Assembly (NCBI GenBank): GCA_017612555.1
Contig: JAGAFR010000016.1
Coordinates: forward strand, 1-64,000
DNA length: 64,000 nucleotides
Origin: Lachnospiraceae bacterium
Lineage (GTDB): Bacteria > Bacillota > Clostridia > Lachnospirales > Lachnospiraceae
Direction: 5' to 3'
Positions within the stretch are counted from its first letter, which is position 1; each line of letters begins with the position of its first letter. A program made the position numbers and the translations under genes. A model generated the notes under the pieces. That model saw only the letters and a program-made list of their open reading frames with translations. It was not told where the DNA came from and made no database searches. Below are positions 25,794-35,659 of this stretch, piece by piece.

Positions 25794-28700
25794 TCATCGT
25801 TTCCACTTGCCTTCAACAAGTGCACCCATATAATCTCCGTTTCTGCTCACTATCTTGAAGGTTACGTTTTTCGCACCTGAGTACGCACCGATTCCGCGAA
25901 GCGTAACCTTGGCATTACCGGAATTGGTATTGTTGGTATATTTTTCTACAACAAAATCAACTCCGGGCACAAGATAAACCGGTGCATTCTTCTTGCCGGT
26001 GTACAACAATTTGCCAAGCTCCTCGTCGCTTATGACAACTGCTTTTCCGGTATAGACCTTGTTGCTTATCTTGTTTACTTTCACTTTTGTCAGCTTTACG
26101 GAAGAACTGATATATCTGTATCTTATTTTCGTACTTCCGGTATAGTTTCCGTTTCCAATAATGCTGACAGTTACCCATCCGTCCTTATCCGGTCCCGAAT
26201 AATCAGTGCCGATCTTATAATCCTTGCCGGATGAAAGCTTGGTCCCGTCAGATTCGGTGATCGTTACGGTCGGATTCTTGTATCCCTTCTTCGATTCTTC
26301 CTTATCCGTGACTAAGATCCGGGAAGACAATGCATCAATATCCTGCTTTTCTATTCCATAGTAAAGCTTCACACTTCCTTTAAAGTTGCCGGTTCCCTTG
26401 ACAGTTATCACAGCGGTCTTGGACTTGGTCGCTTTCTTATTACCGCTGTAACTCAATGTATAATCAACGCCCTTTTTCAGGATATTGCCGTTATACCTTA
26501 CCGTCACAGCCGGCTGCGCTCCGCTCTTTGAGTACATTACCGAGTCACTGTAGCTGTATGTAAAACCGTCTGCAGGTTTGAGTTCACAACCCTTTACGAT
26601 GGTAAATGTAGCGCTCTTACTTCCCGCGTATCCTGCCTTATTACCTTCTACGGCGCAAAACTCGATCGTTGCTTTGCCGGGCTCCACATTGCTTATGACA
26701 TCACCAACTTCATAATCAATGCCTTCCCTTAAGGTCGTACCGTCCAGTTTCAGTGTATAGCTACCTTTTTGTGGAACGACAGGTCCTCCTGTATAAACGT
26801 ACTTCTTATACTTCATGGTAACACTTGCCTTGGAAAGAAGCAGCTTTTTATTCTCGGTTACCGTTACCTTTACAGACAATGTTCCGCTGTATTCGGGCGC
26901 GTTTGAGCTGATCTCGCAATAATACACTCCCTCACCGCCTACCCCTTCAACCGGCTTGCCGTCTTTACTGTAACTGTAATTAAAGCATTTCTTACCAACT
27001 TTCGAACCGGTCGATGTCCATACAACAGACGGTATCGGTTTTTGAATTTTCCCATTGGCACAAACAGCCATATCGAATGCGGTAAGGTCGCGTCCCAGCA
27101 TTGCAGGCCCGACAGTAAATCCTACTGTCTCCTGTTTGGTATCCTTGTAATCACCCTTGAAGCTCAGTATTATCGTGGCGTTGCTTCCGACATCGACATT
27201 ATCGGAATATCTGATGCCGTAATCCGTTCCCTGTGAAAGCTTTTTCAATCCATCATATACACTTATGGCGGGTTTTATTTCAGATCCGGTATAGGGATAG
27301 CTTTCACGCAGTCCGCTCACCCAGATCTTCGACTCAACGATGTTTACATCACTGTCTTTGACTATACGTTTTTCAACCTGTTGTCCGTTTATGATAACAG
27401 CGAGTTCATTGCTGCCGTCATCATTCTTCCGGGTCTGCTCATCAACTTCAAGTTTAAGTTCCTCATTCTGCAGATCCTCGATAAGGCCGGTGTGATCCTC
27501 ACCATCATCTAACCTCGGAATACTTTCCGTGCGCGTATGTCCGCAGCGTGTGCAGATAAACATTCTCTCACCTTCCTTAAGTATCGTAGGTTCTTTTGTT
27601 ACAACGCCGTCATCATAGGAATGATTATCCGGATCTATATCGGTAACTTCTCCTTTGTGAAGTAATTTGCCGCAATCCTTACAATATGTGTCGCCGCTGT
27701 AACCCTGCTCCGTACAGGTAGCCTTTACGACTCCTCTAAGTTCCGTATTCCTGTGCTCGCAGTCTGATGGTTCTTCATCCTTATAAACAGCTGTTACGGT
27801 CACATCTTCATCAGGCATGATAAAGCTTGTGGTAATTGCAGATGCATCTGCAAAGCTGACATTTCCGGTCCACGAATCAAACTCCTTGCCCTCAGGAGCA
27901 TCATATGCGCTGATCCTTACCGTCGCTCCGGGTTCGTAATCACCGCTGCCTGTGCCGCTTTCAACAGTAACGTGATATTTCGTAACTACCGGATCAGGTC
28001 CGGGACCGGGACCGGGGCCCGGGCCGGGCGGTGTCGGTGCAACGTAATCGGGAACATTTACAGTTGCTGCCACTCCCGCTTCGCGGTTAGAAGTCTGCGC
28101 ATAACGAACATAATAGTTTCCTGCGGCAAGTCCCGTGATCTGCGTTCCGGTACATGCCGTATATGACGAGCCTGTCGTACTGTATTCCATCTGCGCATTT
28201 ACACCGGTGATCTTACCGTCGCTTCCTCCGGATGAAGTGGGTGCTGTTCCGGCAAGTCCGGTTGGAGCCGCAGGACCATCGCCCCTTCCTATGCTCCATG
28301 ATATCGTCTTATCGGTAACGGAACCATCCGACCATTTACAATTCGCTGTATCCGTGAGCACAGCCGTAGCAGTGTAATTGTTTGCATCCGTTGCGCTGCC
28401 GTTCGTTACTGTGTATCCCGTTCCTGCCGCAACACCTGTCTGTTCAGACCCGGTGTATTTAAGGCCTGTAACAGCCGAAGGGATCGTTATCGATCTTGCG
28501 GCTATATTCAGAGTAAATTGCGAGCTGCCCGCAAGATACTGATCGGTTTCTGCTGCCGATACAGAAATGGTTGTGCTTCCGCTTCCCACTCCGATTATCG
28601 TTACTTCTCCATTTTCATCAACAGTTGCAACCGAAGTATCACTGCTGCTCCATGTAAGTGTTGTAACGGCCCCGCTCAGTGTATTGGTAAACGGATCATC

Positions 28701-31700
28701 TCCATATGTTTTGTTAACAACCGAATCGGCAAAGCTTAAGTTCTGTGCCGTCTTATTAGTCGACGTAAGGGTGACCGTGATGGAGTAGTCACTGTAGTTC
28801 GTTGCATCATTTACAGGAACCGTGACTGTGGCGGTCTGGTTTTCCGTAGCTTGGGCATTAAAAGAGAAACTAAGTGTATTTCCGGAAATGCTCGGATCAC
28901 CATTCAATATACTGTTCGGATCTGATACGAACGCTGATGTTATCGTGCCAAAGCTTCCACCCGGAGCAAGACATGAACCAAGATCCACGGATCCCGATCC
29001 GTCAGGCATCGCCGCTCCTGATGCCGTTGTCACGGTCCAGGTTCCTTTACCGATCACAAAAGCAACAGGTGCTGTCGTTGCTCCGTTATAATTGTCTGTT
29101 GCGCCTATTGTTGCATACAGATAATATGTACCGGCGTTCAGCGAAGTGGATATCACTCCCGCAAATGCTGTTCCGCCCGAGCTGCTGTTTTCCGTATTGT
29201 AGTAGAAAGTCACTGCACCGTTGCCATCATTCCCACTTACAGAAGGAACAGATATAGTCCCACCGTATGTATATCCGGTCATCGTAACAGACGGACTTAT
29301 ACCTGCTTTTCCTACCGTTAAGGTCGCAACTGAACTTGCTGTATCAGCAGTTTCGTTATTATCGGTTCTTGTTGCGGTCACGACGCAGTAGTAATACTCC
29401 GTCGTACCTGCTGACTTTCCTGTCGGAACAGTATATGTTGCAGCAGTTGCTCCGGCTACTGCGCTTCCGCCGGTGTTAGAATCAGTCGTATTCTGATACC
29501 ATTGATAACTAAGCGTATAGGTCGTACCGGAATCAGCCAAAGCTGTAACGCTCAGATTTCCGGATGTATACCCGTAAGTCAGGCTTAAATCCGCCGGCTG
29601 TGCGGATATAGTCGGTGCTACCGCAGGATCAACATCCCACTGTGCATACAGAGTCGTTGACTCTGCCTTATCCCACGAACGAGCGCTTGTACCGTCGCTG
29701 TCATAATACTTGTTTCCGCCTGTAGTCGCATCAAAGTACCCTTTAAAAATGCATCCGCTGCGTGTCGGCATAGTCGCCGCGGGCATTGCCTGTGCATAAG
29801 TAGCGGTTACGCTGTTGCTTCCGCCCGTACCGCTCTGTTTATCAAGTGTTACTTCATATGTTCCTGCGGTCCACTGCGCATATAATGTCGTTGCCGCTGT
29901 TTTATCCCAGGTATGCGCGCTTGAACCGTCGCTGTTATAATATTTTGTTCCGTTTGTTTCCGCATCAAAATATCCATCAAAGTTATATCCCGTGCGCGTC
30001 GGTAATGCCGTACTCGCCAATGCGGGCATAGCAGAACCGTAAGCAGCAGAAACAGAATCACTTCCGCCCGTTCCGCTCTTTTTATTAAATGTAACTGTGT
30101 AACTGTTCGCATTCCACTTAGCATAAAGCGTGATGCTATGTGCTATGGTGGAATTCCATCCGGTAAACGATGTCTGCAATAAGGCATCAGAATACCATCC
30201 ATCAAAGGCATATCCATCCTTAACAGGATCGGAAGGTTTTGTAACAACCACATCTTCACTTATGATCATCTGGCTTGCCACATCTGAGCCGCCATTGGAG
30301 TTAAACGTAACGATGGGATATGAAAGTCCGCATGCTCCGATATGAGCAGTAACTCTTGTCCCTCCGTCGTAGTATGTTGCCACCTTTTTCGAAACATCGG
30401 GGGCTGTCAGAGACCCCATTGCGGTGACTGAGGTTCCATCGGTACTATATCCCATCTTTACATTAGACAAATCACTGTAATCAAAATACGTAGCCACTCC
30501 ACCTGTTGATGCAGATCCACCATCCTTGATATAGTAGGAGTCAGCCGGCTCAAATACGGTACCGTCATCTGATGTCATTTCAAGAATGTTATTAGTAACA
30601 AAACCGGAACCTGATCTTGTATATGAACCATTTCCCATAAAGATACAATTTGCCGCATACGCAGTTCCATAATTCATATACACATAGTTTTGGGATTTTG
30701 ACTTGGCTGTACAGTTTATCATGTATATTCTTGTAGCATTATTGTTCCCATACAGCAACGCGGTATTTGTGCTCACTCCGTCATCAAAGATACAGTTATT
30801 TGCGTAAAGTTTCGCCGCAGAATCACCGTTTCCGGGTGGCACTCCGATCGCATATGCACCTCCATACCTGGCAGCATTGTTATAAAAGGAACAAGCATCT
30901 AATACAACAACAGCGTTATTAGATGCACACAAAGCGCCTCCGAAATCGTTTGTTCCTCCATTGTTTTCGAACCGACATTTTTTTAGAACCGCATTTCCTC
31001 CTTTACAGTACAAGCCACAATATTTAATGTTCTGTATGGTGACATTCTCCATGGAAAGGATCCCGCCGTCACTCATAACTGCACTGGAGCTTCTGGACGC
31101 ATTTGCACCATCAATGGTCAAATCCTTAAAAGAAACCTCGGCTTCACTCGGAATGGTGATAGTATTTCCGGTTGTCAGATCGATCGTATGTCCGTTTCCA
31201 TCTATGGTCACACCATCAGCGGGAGAGTAGGAAGTCGTAGCAGTCAAGTCTGCTTCAAGTTTAAGAATAGTATTAGCCTTATTGTTTTCCGCGGACGTCA
31301 GCGTTGACCATTCGCTGACGTTTATTTCCGTTGCAGGAATGGTATAAGGTGCAGATGCGCCTATGACAGCTGAGTTTCGTTCTCCTCCCTCATAACAAGT
31401 TGTTACTCTCTTTGAAGATCCCGGCACCGTTGATGAGCCCAGTGCAGTGATCGTTGCACCGTTATCAGTGCTATATCCGATTTTTATATTATTGAGATCA
31501 CTATAATCAAAGTATGTTGCCACACCACCGGAAGCAGCCGTACCGTTCTCCTTGGGTGTGATATACTTTCCATTAGCTGATGTGCTGAGACTCTGATTCA
31601 GCGTATTCTTCATGGTTGCTTTTTTGCTTGACGAATCCACTTCGTTAGTCTCAGTATTATTGTACATATACTTCCCATATATGCAGTGATATAGTCCCAT

Positions 31701-34061
31701 ATAGTTTGGACTTCCTGCGTACCTTTTAACGTCTGCTCCCGTTCCCGTATTACCAGTAAAAATACAATTAGCTGCATAAAGATAGCTACTACCACTATCA
31801 TTAACAGTTTGTACCGCGGGCAGATTATCAGTACTGGTACCAAGTGCAACCGTACTGTTCATCATTCTCAACGTTCCATGATAAACTCCTATTCCGCTTG
31901 TAGGATAATTATTTCCCGATGTAGCAGAATTTCCTGTAAACACGCTGTTATTTACATATACCGAACTGTTCCCTCCCACATGAAGTGCGCCAGCAGGTGC
32001 ATGATTAGCTGTACTATTGACAGAGTTATCAGTAAACGAACATCCATCCAAAATCATCGTACCGTAATTGGCCCATACACCACCTGCAAACCCGTTATTG
32101 TCAGTGCAAGAGTTACTATCAAACCAGCATCCTTTCAATACCGTTGTTCCGCTGCTTTTTAGTGCGCCTTTCGTTGCACCCGTAACCTTCAGATTTCTCA
32201 ATGTTACGGTCTGTCCATTGGCGACTGTAAGTTGGTTAGCACCTCCCAGATCTATCGTCTTACTTCCGGTTTCCGGACCATAGATTTCTGTTGTTAGTTC
32301 GAGTGATGAAGGTATTACAATTGTCTTTGCCGGCGAGGATAATGCTGTCATCAGTTTATCAGCAGATGCCGATGTCAGTTTAACAACTTTATTTGTGATA
32401 TCTGTAACTTGATAGTCATCCGTACTCTTTAACTCTGTCCATTGAGCATAAAGTGTCGTTGCAGTGGTGACAGAAACAGTTGCCCCATCTTCATATGGCG
32501 TTCCATTACCATCCGGTGAGGTATTCCACCGGTCAAAAGACGGCTTAACATCTGTTCCGATCAGTCCGTTCATTTTATTCAGCGGCGTAGCAACCCCTCT
32601 TGGAACTGTTTGCGAAGCCATTGATCCGGAACCACCATTTGCATCAAACGTTATTGTTACGGGATTTGTGATAGTCCATTTGGCATACAGAGTAAAGCTC
32701 TCTGTTACCGTAGTTCCAAAAGAATAAGCATTTTCAAAAGTCCCATTGTCAGTGTACCAACCACCAAATGTATACCCATCTCTTGATGGATCGGCCGGCT
32801 CCGTGGCAACTGTTACTGTTTCAGACATCATCTGGCTTGCTACTGAGCTTCCGCCATTAGAATTGAAATATACAGTCGGATAAGGCAATCCGCATGCACC
32901 TACAACCCCCGCCTGACGTGTTGCTCCACCAAAATACGTGGTAACTTCCTTATCCGACGATGGCGCATTAAGACTTCCCAGTTTTGTATTATTATTCCCA
33001 TACCCCATATAAACGGTAAGCGTGGTTCCGGATAAAGTATAATCAAAGAATGTCTTTACCCCTTTATTGCCACTATAGGCCTCTCCGTCATTTTTCACCG
33101 GAACAAAATACCCGTACGGTCTTCCTGATATGCTGTTTAACACCTGCGGATTAGATGAATCATAGCTGTCAGCCGCATTGGAAGCTATAATATCTCCGTG
33201 TGACATATCAATATTTGAAGTGTTATTCAACTGCGCTACCGTTCCCTCTGTATCAAATGATTCGTATGCGGACACATTTTTCTTGTTATTTGCAAAAATA
33301 GTGTTCACACAATAAGTAGTGCTGTTATAAAGTGCACCGGAACTGTAATCGTTTTTTGTTGTACTGTTGTTTACAAATGAACAGTTCATAAGATAAAGAG
33401 TATTATAACAATAGCATATGGCGCCTCCTGCATAGCCATCTGAATGGTTATTCGCAAACACTGTATTGTTTGCATAAACGGTGCCATTATAAATTGCGCC
33501 GCCATACCCATCGTTTAAGGCAACATTATGGGATAACGAACAATCATCCAGCAGAAGGGTTCCACCTGTATTATTTACCGCTGCTCCACCGGCATTCGCA
33601 TAACCGGATCCTCCGGAAGTGTTTTCCGAAAGATCACAGCTTACAAGGATAGCTTTTCCGGTGTTTTTAATACCATGTCCTTTTCCGGTAACGGAAACAT
33701 GATTCATCTGTAATAATCCGCTATTATTAATCTTACTGCCGGATATATCATACCCGTCAACCGATTGGATTGTCATATTGCTAAGCGTTACAGATGCATT
33801 ACTTGCAATACTTAAGGATGCTCCCGCCGGAAGAGTTATAGTACCACCGTTACCATCATATGTGCCGGCAGGGATAGTAACAGCTGATGATGCAGCTTCC
33901 AACTCTGCTTTAAGAGAATCAAAATCATTTGCGGTTACAGCCGCCTTCACTTCCACCACCGTTGCAGGCAGGCTTCCCATGACCATTACAGCCATCATAA
34001 CAATGGTCATTATCACGCTTACTGCTCTTTTCGCTGACCTTTTTATCCTGTCATTACGCAT
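25794..34061 (-). CDS. Giant secreted beta-helix / InlB-repeat / Ig-like protein (2755 aa)
   Basis: Start at the ATG at 34061 (GGAGG seven bases before); the signal peptide follows (RAVSVIMTIVMMAVMVMGS...VKAA). Three right-handed beta-helix blocks rich in GGAxYN, LxNCxFxNN-type turns lie at about residues 45-330, 570-880 and 910-1190. They are separated and followed by InlB-type repeats (FGGWYTDNGTF, LYAKW/LYAQW; about 410-560 and 1220-1450). Then come MBG/Ig-like domains, a Gly-Pro linker, a divergent InlB repeat (EGKEFDSWTG), a region with four CxxC-like pairs (CEHR, YCKDCGK, ICTRCGH; about 2100-2190), and C-terminal modules repeating YTGxxxxP...GxDYxxxYxxN. No anchor motif is seen. It probably acts as an adhesin or binds polysaccharide; that is family-based inference. 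Confidence 0.85.
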   Translation of the reverse strand: MRNDRIKRSAKRAVSVIMTIVMMAVMVMGSLPATVVEVKAAVTANDFDSLKAELEAASSAVTIPAGTYDGNGGTITLPAGASLSIASNASVTLSNMTIQSVDGYDISGSKINNSGLLQMNHVSVTGKGHGIKNTGKAILVSCDLSENTSGGSGYANAGGAAVNNTGGTLLLDDCSLSHNVALNDGYGGAIYNGTVYANNTVFANNHSDGYAGGAICYCYNTLYLMNCSFVNNSTTKNDYSSGALYNSTTYCVNTIFANNKKNVSAYESFDTEGTVAQLNNTSNIDMSHGDIIASNAADSYDSSNPQVLNSISGRPYGYFVPVKNDGEAYSGNKGVKTFFDYTLSGTTLTVYMGYGNNNTKLGSLNAPSSDKEVTTYFGGATRQAGVVGACGLPYPTVYFNSNGGSSVASQMMSETVTVATEPADPSRDGYTFGGWYTDNGTFENAYSFGTTVTESFTLYAKWTITNPVTITFDANGGSGSMASQTVPRGVATPLNKMNGLIGTDVKPSFDRWNTSPDGNGTPYEDGATVSVTTATTLYAQWTELKSTDDYQVTDITNKVVKLTSASADKLMTALSSPAKTIVIPSSLELTTEIYGPETGSKTIDLGGANQLTVANGQTVTLRNLKVTGATKGALKSSGTTVLKGCWFDSNSCTDNNGFAGGVWANYGTMILDGCSFTDNSVNSTANHAPAGALHVGGNSSVYVNNSVFTGNSATSGNNYPTSGIGVYHGTLRMMNSTVALGTSTDNLPAVQTVNDSGSSYLYAANCIFTGNTGTGADVKRYAGSPNYMGLYHCIYGKYMYNNTETNEVDSSSKKATMKNTLNQSLSTSANGKYITPKENGTAASGGVATYFDYSDLNNIKIGYSTDNGATITALGSSTVPGSSKRVTTCYEGGERNSAVIGASAPYTIPATEINVSEWSTLTSAENNKANTILKLEADLTATTSYSPADGVTIDGNGHTIDLTTGNTITIPSEAEVSFKDLTIDGANASRSSSAVMSDGGILSMENVTIQNIKYCGLYCKGGNAVLKKCRFENNGGTNDFGGALCASNNAVVVLDACSFYNNAARYGGAYAIGVPPGNGDSAAKLYANNCIFDDGVSTNTALLYGNNNATRIYMINCTAKSKSQNYVYMNYGTAYAANCIFMGNGSYTRSGSGFVTNNILEMTSDDGTVFEPADSYYIKDGGSASTGGVATYFDYSDLSNVKMGYSTDGTSVTAMGSLTAPDVSKKVATYYDGGTRVTAHIGACGLSYPIVTFNSNGGSDVASQMIISEDVVVTKPSDPVKDGYAFDGWYSDALLQTSFTGWNSTIAHSITLYAKWNANSYTVTFNKKSGTGGSDSVSAAYGSAMPALASTALPTRTGYNFDGYFDAETNGTKYYNSDGSSAHTWDKTAATTLYAQWTAGTYEVTLDKQSGTGGSNSVTATYAQAMPAATMPTRSGCIFKGYFDATTGGNKYYDSDGTSARSWDKAESTTLYAQWDVDPAVAPTISAQPADLSLTYGYTSGNLSVTALADSGTTYTLSYQWYQNTTDSNTGGSAVAGATAATYTVPTGKSAGTTEYYYCVVTATRTDNNETADTASSVATLTVGKAGISPSVTMTGYTYGGTISVPSVSGNDGNGAVTFYYNTENSSSGGTAFAGVISTSLNAGTYYLYATIGATDNYNGATTAPVAFVIGKGTWTVTTASGAAMPDGSGSVDLGSCLAPGGSFGTITSAFVSDPNSILNGDPSISGNTLSFSFNAQATENQTATVTVPVNDATNYSDYSITVTLTSTNKTAQNLSFADSVVNKTYGDDPFTNTLSGAVTTLTWSSSDTSVATVDENGEVTIIGVGSGSTTISVSAAETDQYLAGSSQFTLNIAARSITIPSAVTGLKYTGSEQTGVAAGTGYTVTNGSATDANNYTATAVLTDTANCKWSDGSVTDKTISWSIGRGDGPAAPTGLAGTAPTSSGGSDGKITGVNAQMEYSTTGSSYTACTGTQITGLAAGNYYVRYAQTSNREAGVAATVNVPDYVAPTPPGPGPGPGPGPDPVVTKYHVTVESGTGSGDYEPGATVRISAYDAPEGKEFDSWTGNVSFADASAITTSFIMPDEDVTVTAVYKDEEPSDCEHRNTELRGVVKATCTEQGYSGDTYCKDCGKLLHKGEVTDIDPDNHSYDDGVVTKEPTILKEGERMFICTRCGHTRTESIPRLDDGEDHTGLIEDLQNEELKLEVDEQTRKNDDGSNELAVIINGQQVEKRIVKDSDVNIVESKIWVSGLRESYPYTGSEIKPAISVYDGLKKLSQGTDYGIRYSDNVDVGSNATIILSFKGDYKDTKQETVGFTVGPAMLGRDLTAFDMAVCANGKIQKPIPSVVWTSTGSKVGKKCFNYSYSKDGKPVEGVGGEGVYYCEISSNAPEYSGTLSVKVTVTENKKLLLSKASVTMKYKKYVYTGGPVVPQKGSYTLKLDGTTLREGIDYEVGDVISNVEPGKATIEFCAVEGNKAGYAGSKSATFTIVKGCELKPADGFTYSYSDSVMYSKSGAQPAVTVRYNGNILKKGVDYTLSYSGNKKATKSKTAVITVKGTGNFKGSVKLYYGIEKQDIDALSSRILVTDKEESKKGYKNPTVTITESDGTKLSSGKDYKIGTDYSGPDKDGWVTVSIIGNGNYTGSTKIRYRYISSSVKLTKVKVNKISNKVYTGKAVVISDEELGKLLYTGKKNAPVYLVPGVDFVVEKYTNNTNSGNAKVTLRGIGAYSGAKNVTFKIVSRNGDYMGALVEGKWKR

Positions 34062-34307
34062 AATATATCCTCCATATTGAACGTGATCCGATGAAGCTCC
34101 GGCTTCGTCCACAATTATCAGTATTATTATCGCGGCACAATCACTATATATTGTGGTTCGAGGTTATGTTAGCCTCTGTATGTAGTATCCGCTACTTATA
34201 TTTAACGACAAAACAAGCCAAAATTGAACCTTGGACAACATTCGCTCATTGAAATATTTTTATCCGTCATCAAATAAGTGCTTTATAGATATCATGACAA
34301 AAAAAGC

Positions 34308-34342
34308 GTGACAGCAATCCTTTATCGATAGACTGCTGTCAC
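34308..34342 (-). promoter_or_regulatory. T-tailed hairpin upstream of the giant surface gene (copy D)
   Basis: GTGACAGCA-N17-TGCTGTCAC, followed on the minus strand by GC and seven Ts. Layout and flanks resemble the hairpins before the Big genes at 6387 and 11026. It may be a second terminator for the toxin-antitoxin locus or a shared regulatory element. Confidence 0.45.
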
Positions 34343-34484
34343 ACTATAGGCTTGACAAGTTACCGGAATCAAGTTCCGTGTGCATAAATAGAAAACTGTT
34401 TTTAGTCCTAAATGATAGACCTTACCGACATTTTTAAATGTAATGTTTCATATAGCACCACCTTCAGAAATAATAGCATAAAAA

Positions 34485-34512
34485 ACCTACATCAGGTTTT
34501 AACCCAATGTAG
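34485..34512 (-). terminator. Rho-independent terminator of the antitoxin/PIN locus
   Basis: Stem CCTACAT/ATGTAGG with a T-run (TTTTTTA) after it on the minus strand, 36 bases past the toxin stop. Confidence 0.8.
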
Positions 34513-34547
34513 GCTTATCTGTTCTTTCTTTAAGAATAGCGCCTCAA

Positions 34548-34855
34548 CTAGTAAAAATCATCAACAATCGTAACCAGTTCGTGTATGGGATAATGTCGAT
34601 AATTCTTCGTGACTAATCTTGCATTTAGGCATCTTGCCAAGTCAAAGAATTTTCGATCAGTTTCATCACCTCTCATTTGAACTTCATGCTGATTTGTTGG
34701 CAATGGCTCTATTATGTAGGAATTGAGACGTATCCAGGATAGAAACCAATCAACTTTCTCGTCCGGTAGCCCGAGATAATCTCGATGCAAAACATCCTCA
34801 TACTCTTCTAAAATAGATGCTGATACACACAATTAGTATCTATTACTAGCAGCAT
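34548..34855 (-). pseudogene. PIN-domain toxin (VapC-like), broken by internal deletion and frameshift
   Basis: An ATG at 34855, overlapping the end of the antitoxin gene, opens with MLLVIDTN, the classic PIN N-terminus with the first metal-binding Asp. The frame then shifts and stops within 16 codons. From 34832 a different frame gives CVSASILEEYEDVL through DETDRKFFDLARCLNARLVT to the end, the C-terminal two thirds of the PIN family often annotated as putative toxin component. About 25-35 residues normally between VIDTN and LCVS are missing. The 94-codon frame could start only at a TTG and would lack the first acidic residue, so the toxin is probably inactive. Confidence 0.7.
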
Positions 34856-35051
34856 ATCGCTCTAACTTGACGGATTCAACAAAGCTGTCTATTTCCTCAT
34901 CAGATAAATTCTTTTTCACCCCTTCACTTCGAAGTTCATTGAACATATCTAAAGGTGACATAGACATCTGATCTACAATTTGAACAATAATATTCATTTT
35001 TTCCGACGGAAGTGTTTCCATCTTTCGTATAGTTTCCTGAGGAACAACCAT
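34833..35051 (-). CDS. Probable antitoxin of the PIN-toxin pair
   Basis: 72 residues from the ATG at 35051, which has GGAGG nine bases upstream; the ATG at 35060 directly abuts the GGAGG and is too close. A short helical protein (ETIRKMETLPSEKMNIIVQI, LSDEEIDSFVESVKLERYA) with the size and position of antitoxins that precede PIN toxins. No DNA-binding motif is obvious. AT-rich compared with surrounding genes, which suits mobile toxin-antitoxin DNA. The partner toxin looks broken, so this may be an orphan. Confidence 0.6.
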   Translation of the reverse strand: MVVPQETIRKMETLPSEKMNIIVQIVDQMSMSPLDMFNELRSEGVKKNLSDEEIDSFVESVKLERYAASNRY

Positions 35052-35153
35052 ACCTATCATCCTCCATCACTCCACAAAAGTGTTCTTTATGCTTAAATTA
35101 TAGCATTCTCGCACAAAACTAGCAACCAACGCCACCTGGTTATGAGAGAAAAA

Positions 35154-35639
35154 TCAGCTCAGGGCTTTGGCAAATTCATCGATCTGACGATCGATATCTT
35201 CCGTGTGCTTTGCCTTCGGATCGATAAAGATCGCAGTATGTTCAAACGCTGTTTCGTTTACGCATTTTTCAAGCTTTGCAAGGGCCTTCTCGGCTCCGTT
35301 TCCGCTCTGACATGCAAATGCCGCAAATCTTTTTCCTTTAAGGCCTTCCCTGTTCTCCTCTATGAACGTGCGAAGCGGCGGTGTGAAGTTTGATGCCCAT
35401 ACGGGAAACCCGAATATGATCCTGTCAAATCTTGAAAAATCCACATTATAATCTTCAAGGTCGGGCTTTTCGGCCATGATCGCACTTTTTCCTCCCCAGA
35501 GAAACTTGGAGATACCTTTATCACTGTAAGGCTTGATCGGAACCAGCCGGCGGGAGTGCGCATCAAGCTTTTCCTTAAGCCTTTCGGCAACATATGCCGT
35601 ATTACCTTCAAGCGAATAATATACGATCAGATCTGCCAT
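35154..35639 (-). CDS. Flavodoxin-family protein
   Basis: 161 residues. The N-terminus VYYSLEGNTAYVAERL is the FMN phosphate-binding loop (S/T-x-x-GNT), and IIFGFPVWASNFTPPLRTFI is the second FMN-contact loop with the aromatic residue. The short form with GKRFAAFACQSGNGAEKAL fits the flavodoxin_4-like group. Such proteins carry electrons or act as small FMN reductases. It is the last gene of the minus-strand run behind polC, 20 bases after the diguanylate cyclase. The substrate or partner is not indicated by context. Confidence 0.88.
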   Translation of the reverse strand: MADLIVYYSLEGNTAYVAERLKEKLDAHSRRLVPIKPYSDKGISKFLWGGKSAIMAEKPDLEDYNVDFSRFDRIIFGFPVWASNFTPPLRTFIEENREGLKGKRFAAFACQSGNGAEKALAKLEKCVNETAFEHTAIFIDPKAKHTEDIDRQIDEFAKALS

Positions 35640-35659
35640 TGTTTATGAGCCTCCCGTGT

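Larger units (their letters stand above)
34062..34547. other. 485-bp intergenic region before the giant surface gene
   Basis: No ORF with a ribosome site. It holds a GAAGC-N4-GCTTC hairpin (34093-34106) in the leader, a T-tailed inverted repeat (34308-34342) and a terminator (34485-34512). I could not place a convincing sigma-A promoter. Confidence 0.5.

Noticed and set aside
34062..34310. Riboswitch in the leader of the giant surface gene
   Set aside because: Only a short GAAGC/GCTTC hairpin is visible; no known aptamer signature such as a c-di-GMP or cobalamin core was found.
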